A stretch of 64,000 bases of DNA from Schistosoma haematobium (Eukaryota > Platyhelminthes > Trematoda > Strigeidida > Schistosomatidae). Location of the stretch: contig NC_067200.1 in the NCBI RefSeq assembly GCF_000699445.3, positions 12,113,256 through 12,177,255 on the forward strand, written 5' to 3'. This document shows positions 1-10,820 of this stretch, one piece after another. A program made the position numbers and the translations under genes. A model generated the notes under the pieces. It was not told the origin of the DNA and made no database searches. It worked only from the letters and a program-made list of their open reading frames with translations. Position 1 is the first letter of the stretch. The number at the start of each line of letters is the position of its first letter.

Positions 1-1341
1 AGTATCAACTGATTCAGTTGAATTGGGAAAATGATTATGTACACATTAATGGAGTTATACACTCCTGAACTAAAGACTGATCTCTCCATTGAAAATTGTG
101 ATAACTGTAACTGATCCTAATGGAGTTCGAATCAAGAACATAGGCGAACGTAGTTGGCCGATGAGAGTCCCCCACCATCCACAGATAAACAATCCAACAG
201 TTCATTACACCTTGATTTTAGTAACACACTTCACTCGACAATTTGTAAATGCCACTCATTACTTTCACCTCCATCTGATCTATATTCAACATGAGGACAA
301 TTATCTCACAAAAATCGACATTACGCAAAAATAAACTGCGAAGCAGAACTACGAAAACGGTTGCACGCACTCGGAAATGAAATGTTTCAACTTAAAGATG
401 TATCTCGTTTGATCAACTTTCTCTAATTCGACTAGTGATGCAATGGCTTTTGGATGCTGTGCATTTAGGAATAAGATTTGAGAAATTGGGAATTCTTTCC
501 GATTCCCTTGATCGACTATAACATTACACCAAATTCTATCATTTCTGTTACATTCTGTGAAAAATTTAAAATAAAATATATTATTACTTCTTTAATCTCA
601 GTGTAAATTATCTGACCATTTGCTTGACGAAAACATATGTCTGTTGACCTCAGTTATTGACAGAAATATCAATGATTATACTTTGTTGTCGTCAGTCACC
701 TCACGCCATCTCATTAATCAAATAATATGGTATTCTATATCATCTAGTATGTGTAGTGGGCGTAATATGAATCTTATTTAGAATAAAAACACCGCTTTGT
801 AATAATAACTTGTTCATACGACCGATAATCAGCCACACGTACAGAAAGAAATGAGTGAAATTCTCATTTTTCAAAAGATTACTACTTTCTATGAACAAAA
901 TGAAGTGAAAACAAATCTCTCGGCTGTCAATTCATAGAAGGTCTTGCTCCAGCTATGAATAAACACTGTAGCCATTCACCGTCTAATTTCAGATGAGTGT
1001 AGTGGTTGTTTCCTTACAGAATCATCTAGCTCTCACTTCATCAGTATATCAATCTATGGATCGCCCATTAATAATCCTCATTCTTTGAGAATCGACTAGT
1101 TATTACTACCTGTGTATATCGGTCTATGAGACCGTGGTGAATCGTCCTGGTTTTAAATCCACATCAACTTCTGTGTTCCATTTTATATCAATCATCGTGA
1201 CAGATAAACTCATCTTCATCCGATATTCTGAAAAAACAAATTTTAACATTCACCAAATGCATTTTTCACTGAACATTGATTGTGGTTGCATATCATGGTT
1301 CAATGTGAGAGATCCAATTTCACGTGAGAAACAATATATTT

Positions 1342-1955
1342 TGACATGTGATTTGGTGCTGAAGTTTGCGCTCACTTTTCAACAGATTTGAAATGCGCTC
1401 TTTTGGAAAGAAGCATCCGCAGTTGAATATTTAAATAGCATGTCAGGTTCGCACTGTCTCGTCAATTTCACATTCATCGTTTTAGATTATTTTATTAAGG
1501 AGATAATTTGATTGAGCTAGACAATGTTCGGTGTTTGTAGGCTGTCGGCAGAAAATCGTGTAGTCCGGTTTCATAGTAGATGGTATAAGTCAGTATGTCA
1601 TACTCTCAATCTTGAAGAAAACAATACTGCTCGTGTAATTCAAACTCATATCACTGAATTTCGCAGTATGAAAATTTACTGCTACGTTACTGTAAACACA
1701 ACTGACAAATTGTAGGACAGAGATGTTTATATTTATTGATCAATACACAATTGTTGACATCCTGTTTGTCTAGTAATCAAATACTGATGGAATTCCATCA
1801 ATCAGGTATTCTACCTTTACTACTTATTAGTAACTAGTTATAATGAACTAATGATTCCCTTGTACTTGTTCACTGCTTGATTTCGAATTCCGAATACAAT
1901 ACATTCGTTCGTGCTCATTCAGCTGACGAATAATTCAGGAGATATCTATGGTTGT
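1342..1955 (+). repeat. Left arm of 6.1-kb palindrome
   Basis: This segment reappears in reverse complement at 3609-4222. The outer 570 bases or so are almost identical; the inner end diverges near 1918-1930. The arm includes a 63-codon open frame (1524-1715) whose inverted copy (3849-4040) differs by one residue. In cruciform or single-stranded form the two arms could pair with a loop of about 1.65 kb. Confidence 0.9.
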
Positions 1956-3608
1956 GTATAGGGCACACATTGATGATAGCACCCTAATATGTCACAAAGC
2001 AAGCCGTCACTTGGGATTTTCAAGGCCAATGGAGGAGTGGAGGTCAGTGTTCTGACACCGATGTATCAGCTGGTTGTCCATTCATCTATTTAGAATGATT
2101 TTTACTCTGTTTACTTCTTGATTCTTCTTACTATCATGATTTATGTTTAAATAAAATCATGGTGATGTATTAAATGACATTGTCATGAACAACATCTGAC
2201 GTCTTTCGTTTTCGTACTCAATAGTACTCTGAAGTAATTCTATATACTCCTTATTCATCATTTCAGAATTCTTAGCAATTGGAGTTTTGAAATTTCCACA
2301 TCGACAATTGGTACAACCTGTCAAATTCTTTATTGCCATGCCTTATTTTTGGCCTTCGTTAAATATGATAATTATAGACTTATAACTGTAGAGCATGAGG
2401 ATAAAGTTACTGAAAACAATTGTTGGCTCAAATATTTTTCATTTTTGAATATTCTAAGGGAATGTTTCAGTGTTACAATGTGATTGTACCAGTATTTAAT
2501 AGTTATATAGGTGTGCAAATGAATACGGTGACAGAATCAGTATTTATGGATAACAATGAAGGCTTTGTTGACGATCAGACGTACTTCATACGTACGCATA
2601 GTTCTGGTTACAGGTTCATTCAATATGAAACAAGAATATAAATTTATTATTTTTGTATTCATATAATGGAGAATATTCTTCTTTCTTTGCACACCTACTA
2701 TATGACCTTTTATCACATGAATCATTTCAATGATGATGATGGTTTCAACTTGTTTTATAATGTCATTATTATATTCATAAATAAGATAATTTTCATAATT
2801 GTGTTCACTTCTCTATGAGCCTTAATCACATTAACCCTTGTAATTATCTTATTATATTCATTAATAAATGTACTTACAAATTCATGGACCTAACGACAAA
2901 ATTACAATTTTCACTATATTGAAATATTCCTATGAAAATGTTCTACAATGTACTATTATTCTATAGTTGAGAATTGTGTTGGTAATGCATGAACGGTAAT
3001 CACATAATTTTCAATCTAGAATTATTAGATTAGTGTTCAATCGATAACAAAATCTTGTCCAAGTTTTCTTAACCTTCATATCTAATAAACGTTTGAAACC
3101 AGTTTACGAATACATGAGAGATAATCGTTTTTCGATTATTAATCTCTAAGGAATATCAAAATTCATTAGACATTACTAATTGCTTCATTACTTAAACTTC
3201 GCCATAGAACAAAAAAGAGATGGGAACAAAAATATGTAAATCAAATTGCGGGTGGCTCTGAAAAGGCCTTTACTCGGTCTCGCGGTCGGACGTCGTAACT
3301 ATGAGTTGGTTATAGCGCTACACATCGGACAGTTCATTGCTCGTACGTTTGGTGATGGGTCGTAAGCACAAAACCTATGAAACATTGCTTCGCAAGGACA
3401 AAAACACAAGCAGCTGCATCACCAGTTTCATACGGAGGCTGTGCAAGATTACATATATCACGCAAACGGTTGTCATCATTCTCTTCTCCATATTCGATGT
3501 CCGGTTCCGTGAACTAATCGGAATTAATAGAAATTACTACCTAATCAGCGTTGCTGGTATTCAGCCAACTGTACATCGTATATGAAGAAGAGAATTTGTG
3601 GACAATAA

Positions 3609-4222
3609 ACAACCATAGATATTTCCTGAATTATTCAACACCTAGATGAGCACGAACGAAAGTATTGTATTTGGAATTCGAAATCAAGCAGTGAACAAGT
3701 ACAAGGGAATCATTAGTTCATTATAACTAGTTACTAATAAGTAGTAAAGGTAGAATACCTGATTGATGGAATTCCATCAGTATTTGATTACTAGACAAAC
3801 AGGATGTCAACAATTGTGTATTGATCAATAAATATAAACATCTCTGTCCTACAATTTGTCAGTTGTGTTTACAGTAACGTAGCAGTAAATTTTCATACTG
3901 CGAAATTCAGTGATATGAGTTTGAATTACACGAGCAGTATTGTTTTCTTCAAGATTGAGAGTATAACATACTGACTTATACCATCTACTATGAAACCGGA
4001 CTACACGATTTTCTGCCGACAGCCTACAAACACCGAACATTGTCTAGCTCAATCAAATTATCTCCTTAATAAAATAATCTAAAACGATGAATGTGAAATT
4101 GGCGAGACAGTGCGAACCTGACATGCTATTTAAATATTCAACTGCGGATGCTTCTTTCCAAAAGAGCGCATTTCAAATCTGTTGAAAAGTGAGCGCGAAC
4201 TTCAGCACCAAATTACATGTCA
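3609..4222 (-). repeat. Right arm of 6.1-kb palindrome
   Basis: This is the reverse complement of 1342-1955. The outer boundary is sharp: matching stops just beyond the ACATGTCA at 4215-4222, which pairs with TGACATGT at 1342-1349. In the 2.37-kb units this arm survives only as its innermost 130 bases or so, so most of it was lost when the short unit formed. Confidence 0.9.
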
Positions 4223-6101
4223 GCCGTAGTTTAATCATCATATGAGTCTTGATCAAATATTTGGTGCATTTTCTCACACTCAACCATTAAACAGTGCATC
4301 ACACCTAATCACTAACACTAAATACTTATCTCCTAACTCATATTCACCTTTCAACAACATGCGATCATGTCAGTGTAGCAATACGACTGAGCATTGCAAA
4401 AATCTACTATCAGTTCTGTTTGACGAAATACACTTTTTTTGCATTGAGAAGTGATATGATTAAGGACTGCAAGTGTGGCAGTTCGAACAATGAGTGAATG
4501 AATGAAAGAACGGATATATCGTCTGCCTAATATCCAAGTTCATATATCCCTGTCTAAATTAGTCAATCGTGGAACATATGCGGAAGACTTATCCCAAATT
4601 CCATCCGCAATTTTGCGATGAAGATATTCGCACATCTTAGTTATATTACTCTGTATACCAGGTTAAACAAGCATCAGCAGATGCGGACCGTGAAATTCAT
4701 CGTTGATGGAATTTAGCGCAGAAGACTTAGATAACATCATCACGATTTCAACATAACAACTCAAATATTCTTTCTGATAGTAACAAGGATGACGGTTGTT
4801 GAATTGAAGACACAGTTACTTTTATTTCATTCCAGACAACCTCAGTTTTCTACTATTCGAAACACTCAACCACAAACACTAGACATTTCCAGGATGAATT
4901 TCCACTGCGAATCTTTATCAAATGTGATAATGCAATTTCGCTTCATGATGTGTATACACCTGACTGACGTTTGATTTTACATAAACATCAACGTTTGAAT
5001 AGTGAGATAACGAAAACCATTTTGATTTTACTTCGGACAATCTTCCTCAACACTCCGATGACAATTCGGTCAGTTTACATTACACACATGGAAAAATTGA
5101 ATAATGCAGACTGTGAGAAAGATGTGTTAGATCACTATGATAGATTAAAATACGGCTGTAGCTCTTCTAGAGTTGCTGCCGGTCTCAAGGTCGAGTGAAG
5201 GAGAAGAGCTAGGAAAGGTGTCAGAAACCGAATCTCGAGGAACAAACCTCGTTGAAGAATGCCAACCAGATTAAACAAATTAAACTATTTAAACTCTGAG
5301 TGAGAATCGAAGGATTTTCTTTCGCAAGGATAATGACGCCTCATGCTGAAGGTGAAAAGGATGAATAGGAACTGTAAACAACTAGAAAGGACTGCTGAGG
5401 AAAGGGTTGGATAGAGAGTGCCAGTGAGCGGCCATTCACATTCGCAGTAAGCAAACTGATCTCCTCAGTTCACTTAAAACTATGCTCCATCTAGTCTACA
5501 AAGATATCCTGATTCACTTCAGTTGTCAACTTCAGTGAAGTTGAATGAACGATCTATCTGTCATGGAATGGGGCAATACATTGTGAGATGAATATATACG
5601 TCCGTTGATGGAAATATGATTGTGATTAATTGCATCTATGCCCCATGTGATTTTGTTGTCATGTGGTAGAATTGTGTTGATGTGCTCACTTCCACCCACT
5701 ACCGTTCATTTCTCACGAGAATCCTTACTATAATGTGTCCTAATTACATCGCAACACTCAAAACCAATTCAGTCCAACACACATGGAGTCTTTCATCTCA
5801 CCTTCAGTTTCTAGTTACCCAACATTTAATGTATTTCAAATGAGTGTAGTACCAAATATTGATAACCGAAGAACTACACACTGTGCAGTGGTTGCTATGT
5901 CCATCAATGAGTGACAATCGATGATTCTTTAGTAGAATCATTGAACAGATTATCTTCAGATGATAAACGTTTTCAGATAATCATTTAGCGCACTACAAAA
6001 CGTTTGCTTCTTTCTATCGTGTAAAGTCTTATTTGTCAATCAGCGTTTTACTTCATTCCATTTATGCCTGTCAATCAAACGGAATTTTGTACTCATTCCA
6101 C
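4223..6101. other. Tail of 6.1-kb unit, present once in the window
   Basis: This 1.9-kb part of the long unit has no counterpart in the 2.37-kb units. No gene is recognised. Around 5150-5450 it is slightly richer in G and C and resembles the GC-richer dispersed elements seen later in the window, but I could not align it convincingly by eye. Confidence 0.5.
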
Positions 6102-9100
6102 AGTATCAACTGATTCAGTTGAATTGGGAAAATGATTATGTACACATTAATGGAGTTATACACTCCTGAACTAAAGACTGATCTCTCCATTGAAAATTGT
6201 GATAACTGTAACTGATCCTAATGGAGTTCGAATCAAGAACATAGGCGAACGTAGTTGGCCGATGAGAGTCCCCCACCATCCACAGATAAACAATCCAACA
6301 GTTCATTACACCTTGATTTTAGTAACACACTTCACTCGACAATTTGTAAATGCCACTCATTACTTTCACCTCCATCTGATCTATATTCAACATGAGGACA
6401 ATTATCTCACAAAAATCGACATTACGCAAAAATAAACTGCGAAGCAGAACTACGAAAACGGTTGCACGCACTCGGAAATGAAATGTTTCAACTTAAAGAT
6501 GTATCTCGTTTGATCAACTTTCTCTAATTCGACTAGTGATGCAATGGCTTTTGGATGCTGTGCATTTAGGAATAAGATTTGAGAAATTGGGAATTCTTTC
6601 CGATTCCCTTGATCGACTATAACATTACACCAAATTCTATCATTTCTGTTACATTCTGTGAAAAATTTAAAATAAAATATATTATTACTTCTTTAATCTC
6701 AGTGTAAATTATCTGACCATTTGCTTGACGAAAACATATGTCTGTTGACCTCAGTTATTGACAGAAATATCAATGATTATACTTTGTTGTCGTCAGTCAC
6801 CTCACGCCATCTCATTAATCAAATAATATGGTATTCTATATCATCTAGTATGTGTAGTGGGCGTAATATGAATCTTATTTAGAATAAAAACACCGCTTTG
6901 TAATAATAACTTGTTCATACGACCGATAATCAGCCACACGTACAGAAAGAAATGAGTGAAATTCTCATTTTTCAAAAGATTACTACTTTCTATGAACAAA
7001 ATGAAGTGAAAACAAATCTCTCGGCTGTCAATTCATAGAAGGTCTTGCTCCAGCTATGAATAAACACTGTAGCCATTCACCGTCTAATTTCAGATGAGTG
7101 TAGTGGTTGTTTCCTTACAGAATCATCTAGCTCTCACTTCATCAGTATATCAATCTATGGATCGCCCATTAATAATCCTCATTCTTTGAGAATCGACTAG
7201 TTATTACTACCTGTGTATATCGGTCTATGAGACCGTGGTGAATCGTCCTGGTTTTAAATCCACATCAACTTCTGTGTTCCATTTTATATCAATCATCGTG
7301 ACAGATAAACTCATCTTCATCCGATATTCTGAAAAAACAAATTTTAACATTCACCAAATGCATTTTTCACTGAACATTGATTGTGGTTGCATATCATGGT
7401 TCAATGTGAGAGATCCAATTTCACGTGAGAAACAATATATTTTGACATGTGATTTGGTGCTGAAGTTTGCGCTCACTTTTCAACAGATTTGAAATGCGCT
7501 CTTTTGGAAAGAAGCATCCGCAGTTGAATATTTAAATAGCATGTCAGGTTCGCACTGTCTCGTCAATTTCACATTCATCGTTTTAGATTATTTTATTAAG
7601 GAGATAATTTGATTGAGCTAGACAATGTTCGGTGTTTGTAGGCTGTCGGCAGAAAATCGTGTAGTCCGGTTTCATAGTAGATGGTATAAGTCAGTATGTC
7701 ATACTCTCAATCTTGAAGAAAACAATACTGCTCGTGTAATTCAAACTCATATCACTGAATTTCGCAGTATGAAAATTTACTGCTACGTTACTGTAAACAC
7801 AACTGACAAATTGTAGGACAGAGATGTTTATATTTATTGATCAATACACAATTGTTGACATCCTGTTTGTCTAGTAATCAAATACTGATGGAATTCCATC
7901 AATCAGGTATTCTACCTTTACTACTTATTAGTAACTAGTTATAATGAACTAATGATTCCCTTGTACTTGTTCACTGCTTGATTTCGAATTCCGAATACAA
8001 TACATTCGTTCGTGCTCATTCAGCTGACGAATAATTCAGGAGATATCTATGGTTGTGTATAGGGCACACATTGATGATAGCACCCTAATATGTCACAAAG
8101 CAAGCCGTCACTTGGGATTTTCAAGGCCAATGGAGGAGTGGAGGTCAGTGTTCTGACACCGATGTATCAGCTGGTTGTCCATTCATCTATTTAGAATGAT
8201 TTTTACTCTGTTTACTTCTTGATTCTTCTTACTATCATGATTTATGTTTAAATAAAATCATGGTGATGTATTAAATGACATTGTCATGAACAACATCTGA
8301 CGTCTTTCGTTTTCGTACTCAATAGTACTCTGAAGTAATTCTATATACTCCTTATTCATCATTTCAGAATTCTTAGCAATTGGAGTTTTGAAATTTCCAC
8401 ATCGACAATTGGTACAACCTGTCAAATTCTTTATTGCCATGCCTTATTTTTGGCCTTCGTTAAATATGATAATTATAGACTTATAACTGTAGAGCATGAG
8501 GATAAAGTTACTGAAAACAATTGTTGGCTCAAATATTTTTCATTTTTGAATATTCTAAGGGAATGTTTCAGTGTTACAATGTGATTGTACCAGTATTTAA
8601 TAGTTATATAGGTGTGCAAATGAATACGGTGACAGAATCAGTATTTATGGATAACAATGAAGGCTTTGTTGACGATCAGACGTACTTCATACGTACGCAT
8701 AGTTCTGGTTACAGGTTCATTCAATATGAAACAAGAATATAAATTTATTATTTTTGTATTCATATAATGGAGAATATTCTTCTTTCTTTGCACACCTACT
8801 ATATGACCTTTTATCACATGAATCATTTCAATGATGATGATGGTTTCAACTTGTTTTATAATGTCATTATTATATTCATAAATAAGATAATTTTCATAAT
8901 TGTGTTCACTTCTCTATGAGCCTTAATCACATTAACCCTTGTAATTATCTTATTATATTCATTAATAAATGTACTTACAAATTCATGGACCTAACGACAA
9001 AATTACAATTTTCACTATATTGAAATATTCCTATGAAAATGTTCTACAATGTACTATTATTCTATAGTTGAGAATTGTGTTGGTAATGCATGAACGGTAA

Positions 9101-9106
9101 TCACAT

Positions 9107-9267
9107 TATTTCGATAGAACAATGCGAAGACTGAGTTGATCTGAAAATTATGATATATTTGCGCTATACTTTTCAAACAATCTGGTCACATATATACTTC
9201 TCTAGGCATTTTTATATGAAAATTAATAAAGGTCAATAAAGGTCAAACAAAGAAGTATAAGTACAAA
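9107..9267 (+). repeat. Left inverted terminal repeat of the Penelope-like insertion
   Basis: It reads inward from TATTTCGATAGAACAATG and matches the reverse complement of 9906-10066 with scattered substitutions. It includes a short AATAAAGGTC-type repeat at its inner end. Confidence 0.85.
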
Positions 9268-9305
9268 TAATATATCTAAGGGGGGGAGTAAGAATAAGAA
9301 GTTCA

Positions 9306-9833
9306 GTGCCAAAGAAAAAGGTTTACATCAATCTACCATATAGAGGCGAATCAAACAGTATAGTTTTAAGGCAGAGATTGAAAGCAGCCATTGAGAATAC
9401 GTATTATGCTGCTCAGTTGGTAGTGATTGAAAAGTCTAAGGCCATGATTCATAATAGACCCAAACAATGCACTAATGATTACATCACATCCCATTGTATT
9501 TACCAATTTACATGTTTGTGTGGACACACATACATAGGGAGGAGTAATCGAACAATGCAATCAAGGGTCAATGAACATGTACCCAGATGGCTTCAAAATC
9601 AGTGTGTGTCAAATGATCCGATCAATGTAGGAGGTAGAAAACCAAGTTCATCAATAGCAAAACACACAATTGAGACGGTGCACAAAATTAACGTTAATAC
9701 AGCATTTAGAATGTTGTATAAAAATTGTCAAGGTCGAACTCTTAAGTTTATTGAAGCCTTAGCTATTCGTAAATTTAAACACCCCTTATGTGTACAAAAA
9801 CAATTTGTCGTAACCTTGAATTTACATTGGTAA
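9306..9833 (+). CDS. Penelope-like C-terminal GIY-YIG endonuclease fragment
   Basis: The 175-residue frame has no frameshift or internal stop. Near its start is the conserved linker motif KKVYINLPYRG, found between reverse transcriptase and endonuclease in Penelope-like proteins. Residues about 67-90 hold CIYQFTCLCG followed by TYIGRS, an arginine-rich helix and VNEH, the family form of the GIY-YIG nuclease core with its cysteine pair. A later serine-rich stretch with AKH and the glutamate in FIEALAIR complete the nuclease; the C-terminus (QKQFVVTLNL) is typical of the family. In full elements this domain nicks target DNA for reverse transcription. The reverse transcriptase is missing, so this is a 5'-deleted copy. 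ATG at 9308 lies just inside the frame; the start is arbitrary for a truncated gene. Confidence 0.8.
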   Translation: MPKKKVYINLPYRGESNSIVLRQRLKAAIENTYYAAQLVVIEKSKAMIHNRPKQCTNDYITSHCIYQFTCLCGHTYIGRSNRTMQSRVNEHVPRWLQNQCVSNDPINVGGRKPSSSIAKHTIETVHKINVNTAFRMLYKNCQGRTLKFIEALAIRKFKHPLCVQKQFVVTLNLHW

Positions 9834-9905
9834 TCATTAAGTCATTCTATGGCCTAGGATAACGCGATAATTTCTTATTCGATCCCCCCTCCTTAGTTAT
9901 TTTAA

Positions 9906-10066
9906 TTGTACTTTTATTTGTTTGTTTGACCTTTATGGACCTTTATTAATTTTCATATAAAAATGCCTTGACAGGTATATGTGTGACCAGATTGTTCGAA
10001 ATGTATAGCGCAAATACATCACATTTTTCAGATCAACTCCGTCTTCTCATTGTTCTATCGAAATTT
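9906..10066 (-). repeat. Right inverted terminal repeat of the Penelope-like insertion
   Basis: This is the reverse complement of 9107-9267, ending in GTTCTATCGAAATTTA. It is slightly more diverged than array units are from each other, so the element was already aged, or its two ends differed, before insertion. Confidence 0.85.
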
Positions 10067-10820
10067 ATAAAAGGGACTAATTGCTTTAAAATCACATTAG
10101 TTCCAATCAAGAATTATTCGATTAGTGTTCAATCGATAACAAAATCTTGTCCAAGTTTTCTTAACCTTTATATCTAATAAACGTTTGAAACCAGTTTACG
10201 AATACATGAGAGATAATCGTTTTTCGATTATTAATCTCTAAGGAATATCAAAATTCATTAGACATTACTAATTGCTTCATTACTTAAACTTCGCCATAGA
10301 ACAAAACAGAGATGGGAAGAAAAAAATGTAAATCAAATTGCGGGTGGCTATGTAAAAGGCCTTTACTCGGTCTCGCGGTCGGACGTCGTAACTATGAGTT
10401 GGTTATAGCGCTACACATCGGACAGTTCATTGCTCGTACGTTTGGTGATGGGTCGTAAGCACAAAACCTATGAAACATTGCTTCGCAAGGACAAAAACAC
10501 AAGCAGCTGCATCACCAGTTTCATACGGAGGCTGTGCAAGATTACATATATCACGCAAACGGTTGTCATCATTCTCTTCTCCATATTCGATGTCCGGTTC
10601 CGTGAACTAATCGGAATTAATAGAAATTACTTCCTAATCGGCGTTGATGGTAGTCACGGAACGGGACACCGCATATGAAGAAGAGAATGTGTGACCTATA
10701 CACAACCATAGATATTTCCTGAATTATTCGTCAGCTGAATAAGCACGAACGAAAGTATTGTATTTGAAATTCGAAATCAAGCAGTGAACAAGTACAAGGG
10801 AATCATTAGTTCATAATGAC

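Larger units (their letters stand above)
1..6101 (+). repeat. 6,101-bp array unit, copy 1
   Basis: Base 1 aligns with base 6102. The unit has three parts: a leading part (1-1341) with no recognised feature; a long palindrome with a 1.65-kb centre (1342-4222); and a tail (4223-6101). The true unit start is arbitrary because the window begins inside the array. Confidence 0.9.
9107..10089 (+). mobile_element. Penelope-like element remnant in one array copy
   Basis: This 983-bp insertion is absent from every other unit. It is flanked by an 8-bp direct repeat AATCACAT (9099-9106 and 10090-10097), consistent with a target-site duplication. Inside, inverted terminal repeats of about 160 bp surround a single reading frame for the C-terminal linker and GIY-YIG-type endonuclease of a Penelope-like retroelement. 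The upstream reverse transcriptase is absent. A 23-base tail follows the right terminal repeat. Inverted terminal repeats are known in the Penelope class. Replication, if any, would need a reverse transcriptase supplied from elsewhere. Confidence 0.8.
6102..10820 (+). repeat. Second, chimeric array unit
   Basis: It begins as an exact continuation of the 6.1-kb type (6102 to about 9106), is interrupted by the 983-bp Penelope-like insertion, and resumes at 10090. Downstream of the insertion its sequence follows the 2.37-kb type, not copy 1: the small frame at 10430-10678 ends like those of the later units and unlike the one at 3337-3585. At 10820 it passes directly into the next 2.37-kb unit without a right palindrome arm. 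The unit is therefore the switch point between the two repeat types. Confidence 0.85.

Noticed and set aside
89..334. 81-codon frame at the start of each 6.1-kb unit as a gene
   Set aside because: No recognisable domain. Identity between copies reflects repeat homogenisation, and the region is AT-rich with many similar frames on both strands.
9306..9833. Homing endonuclease of an intron or a host repair nuclease (SLX1-like)
   Set aside because: The linker motif before the nuclease core and the C-terminal sequence are those of Penelope-like elements, and the frame lies between inverted terminal repeats.
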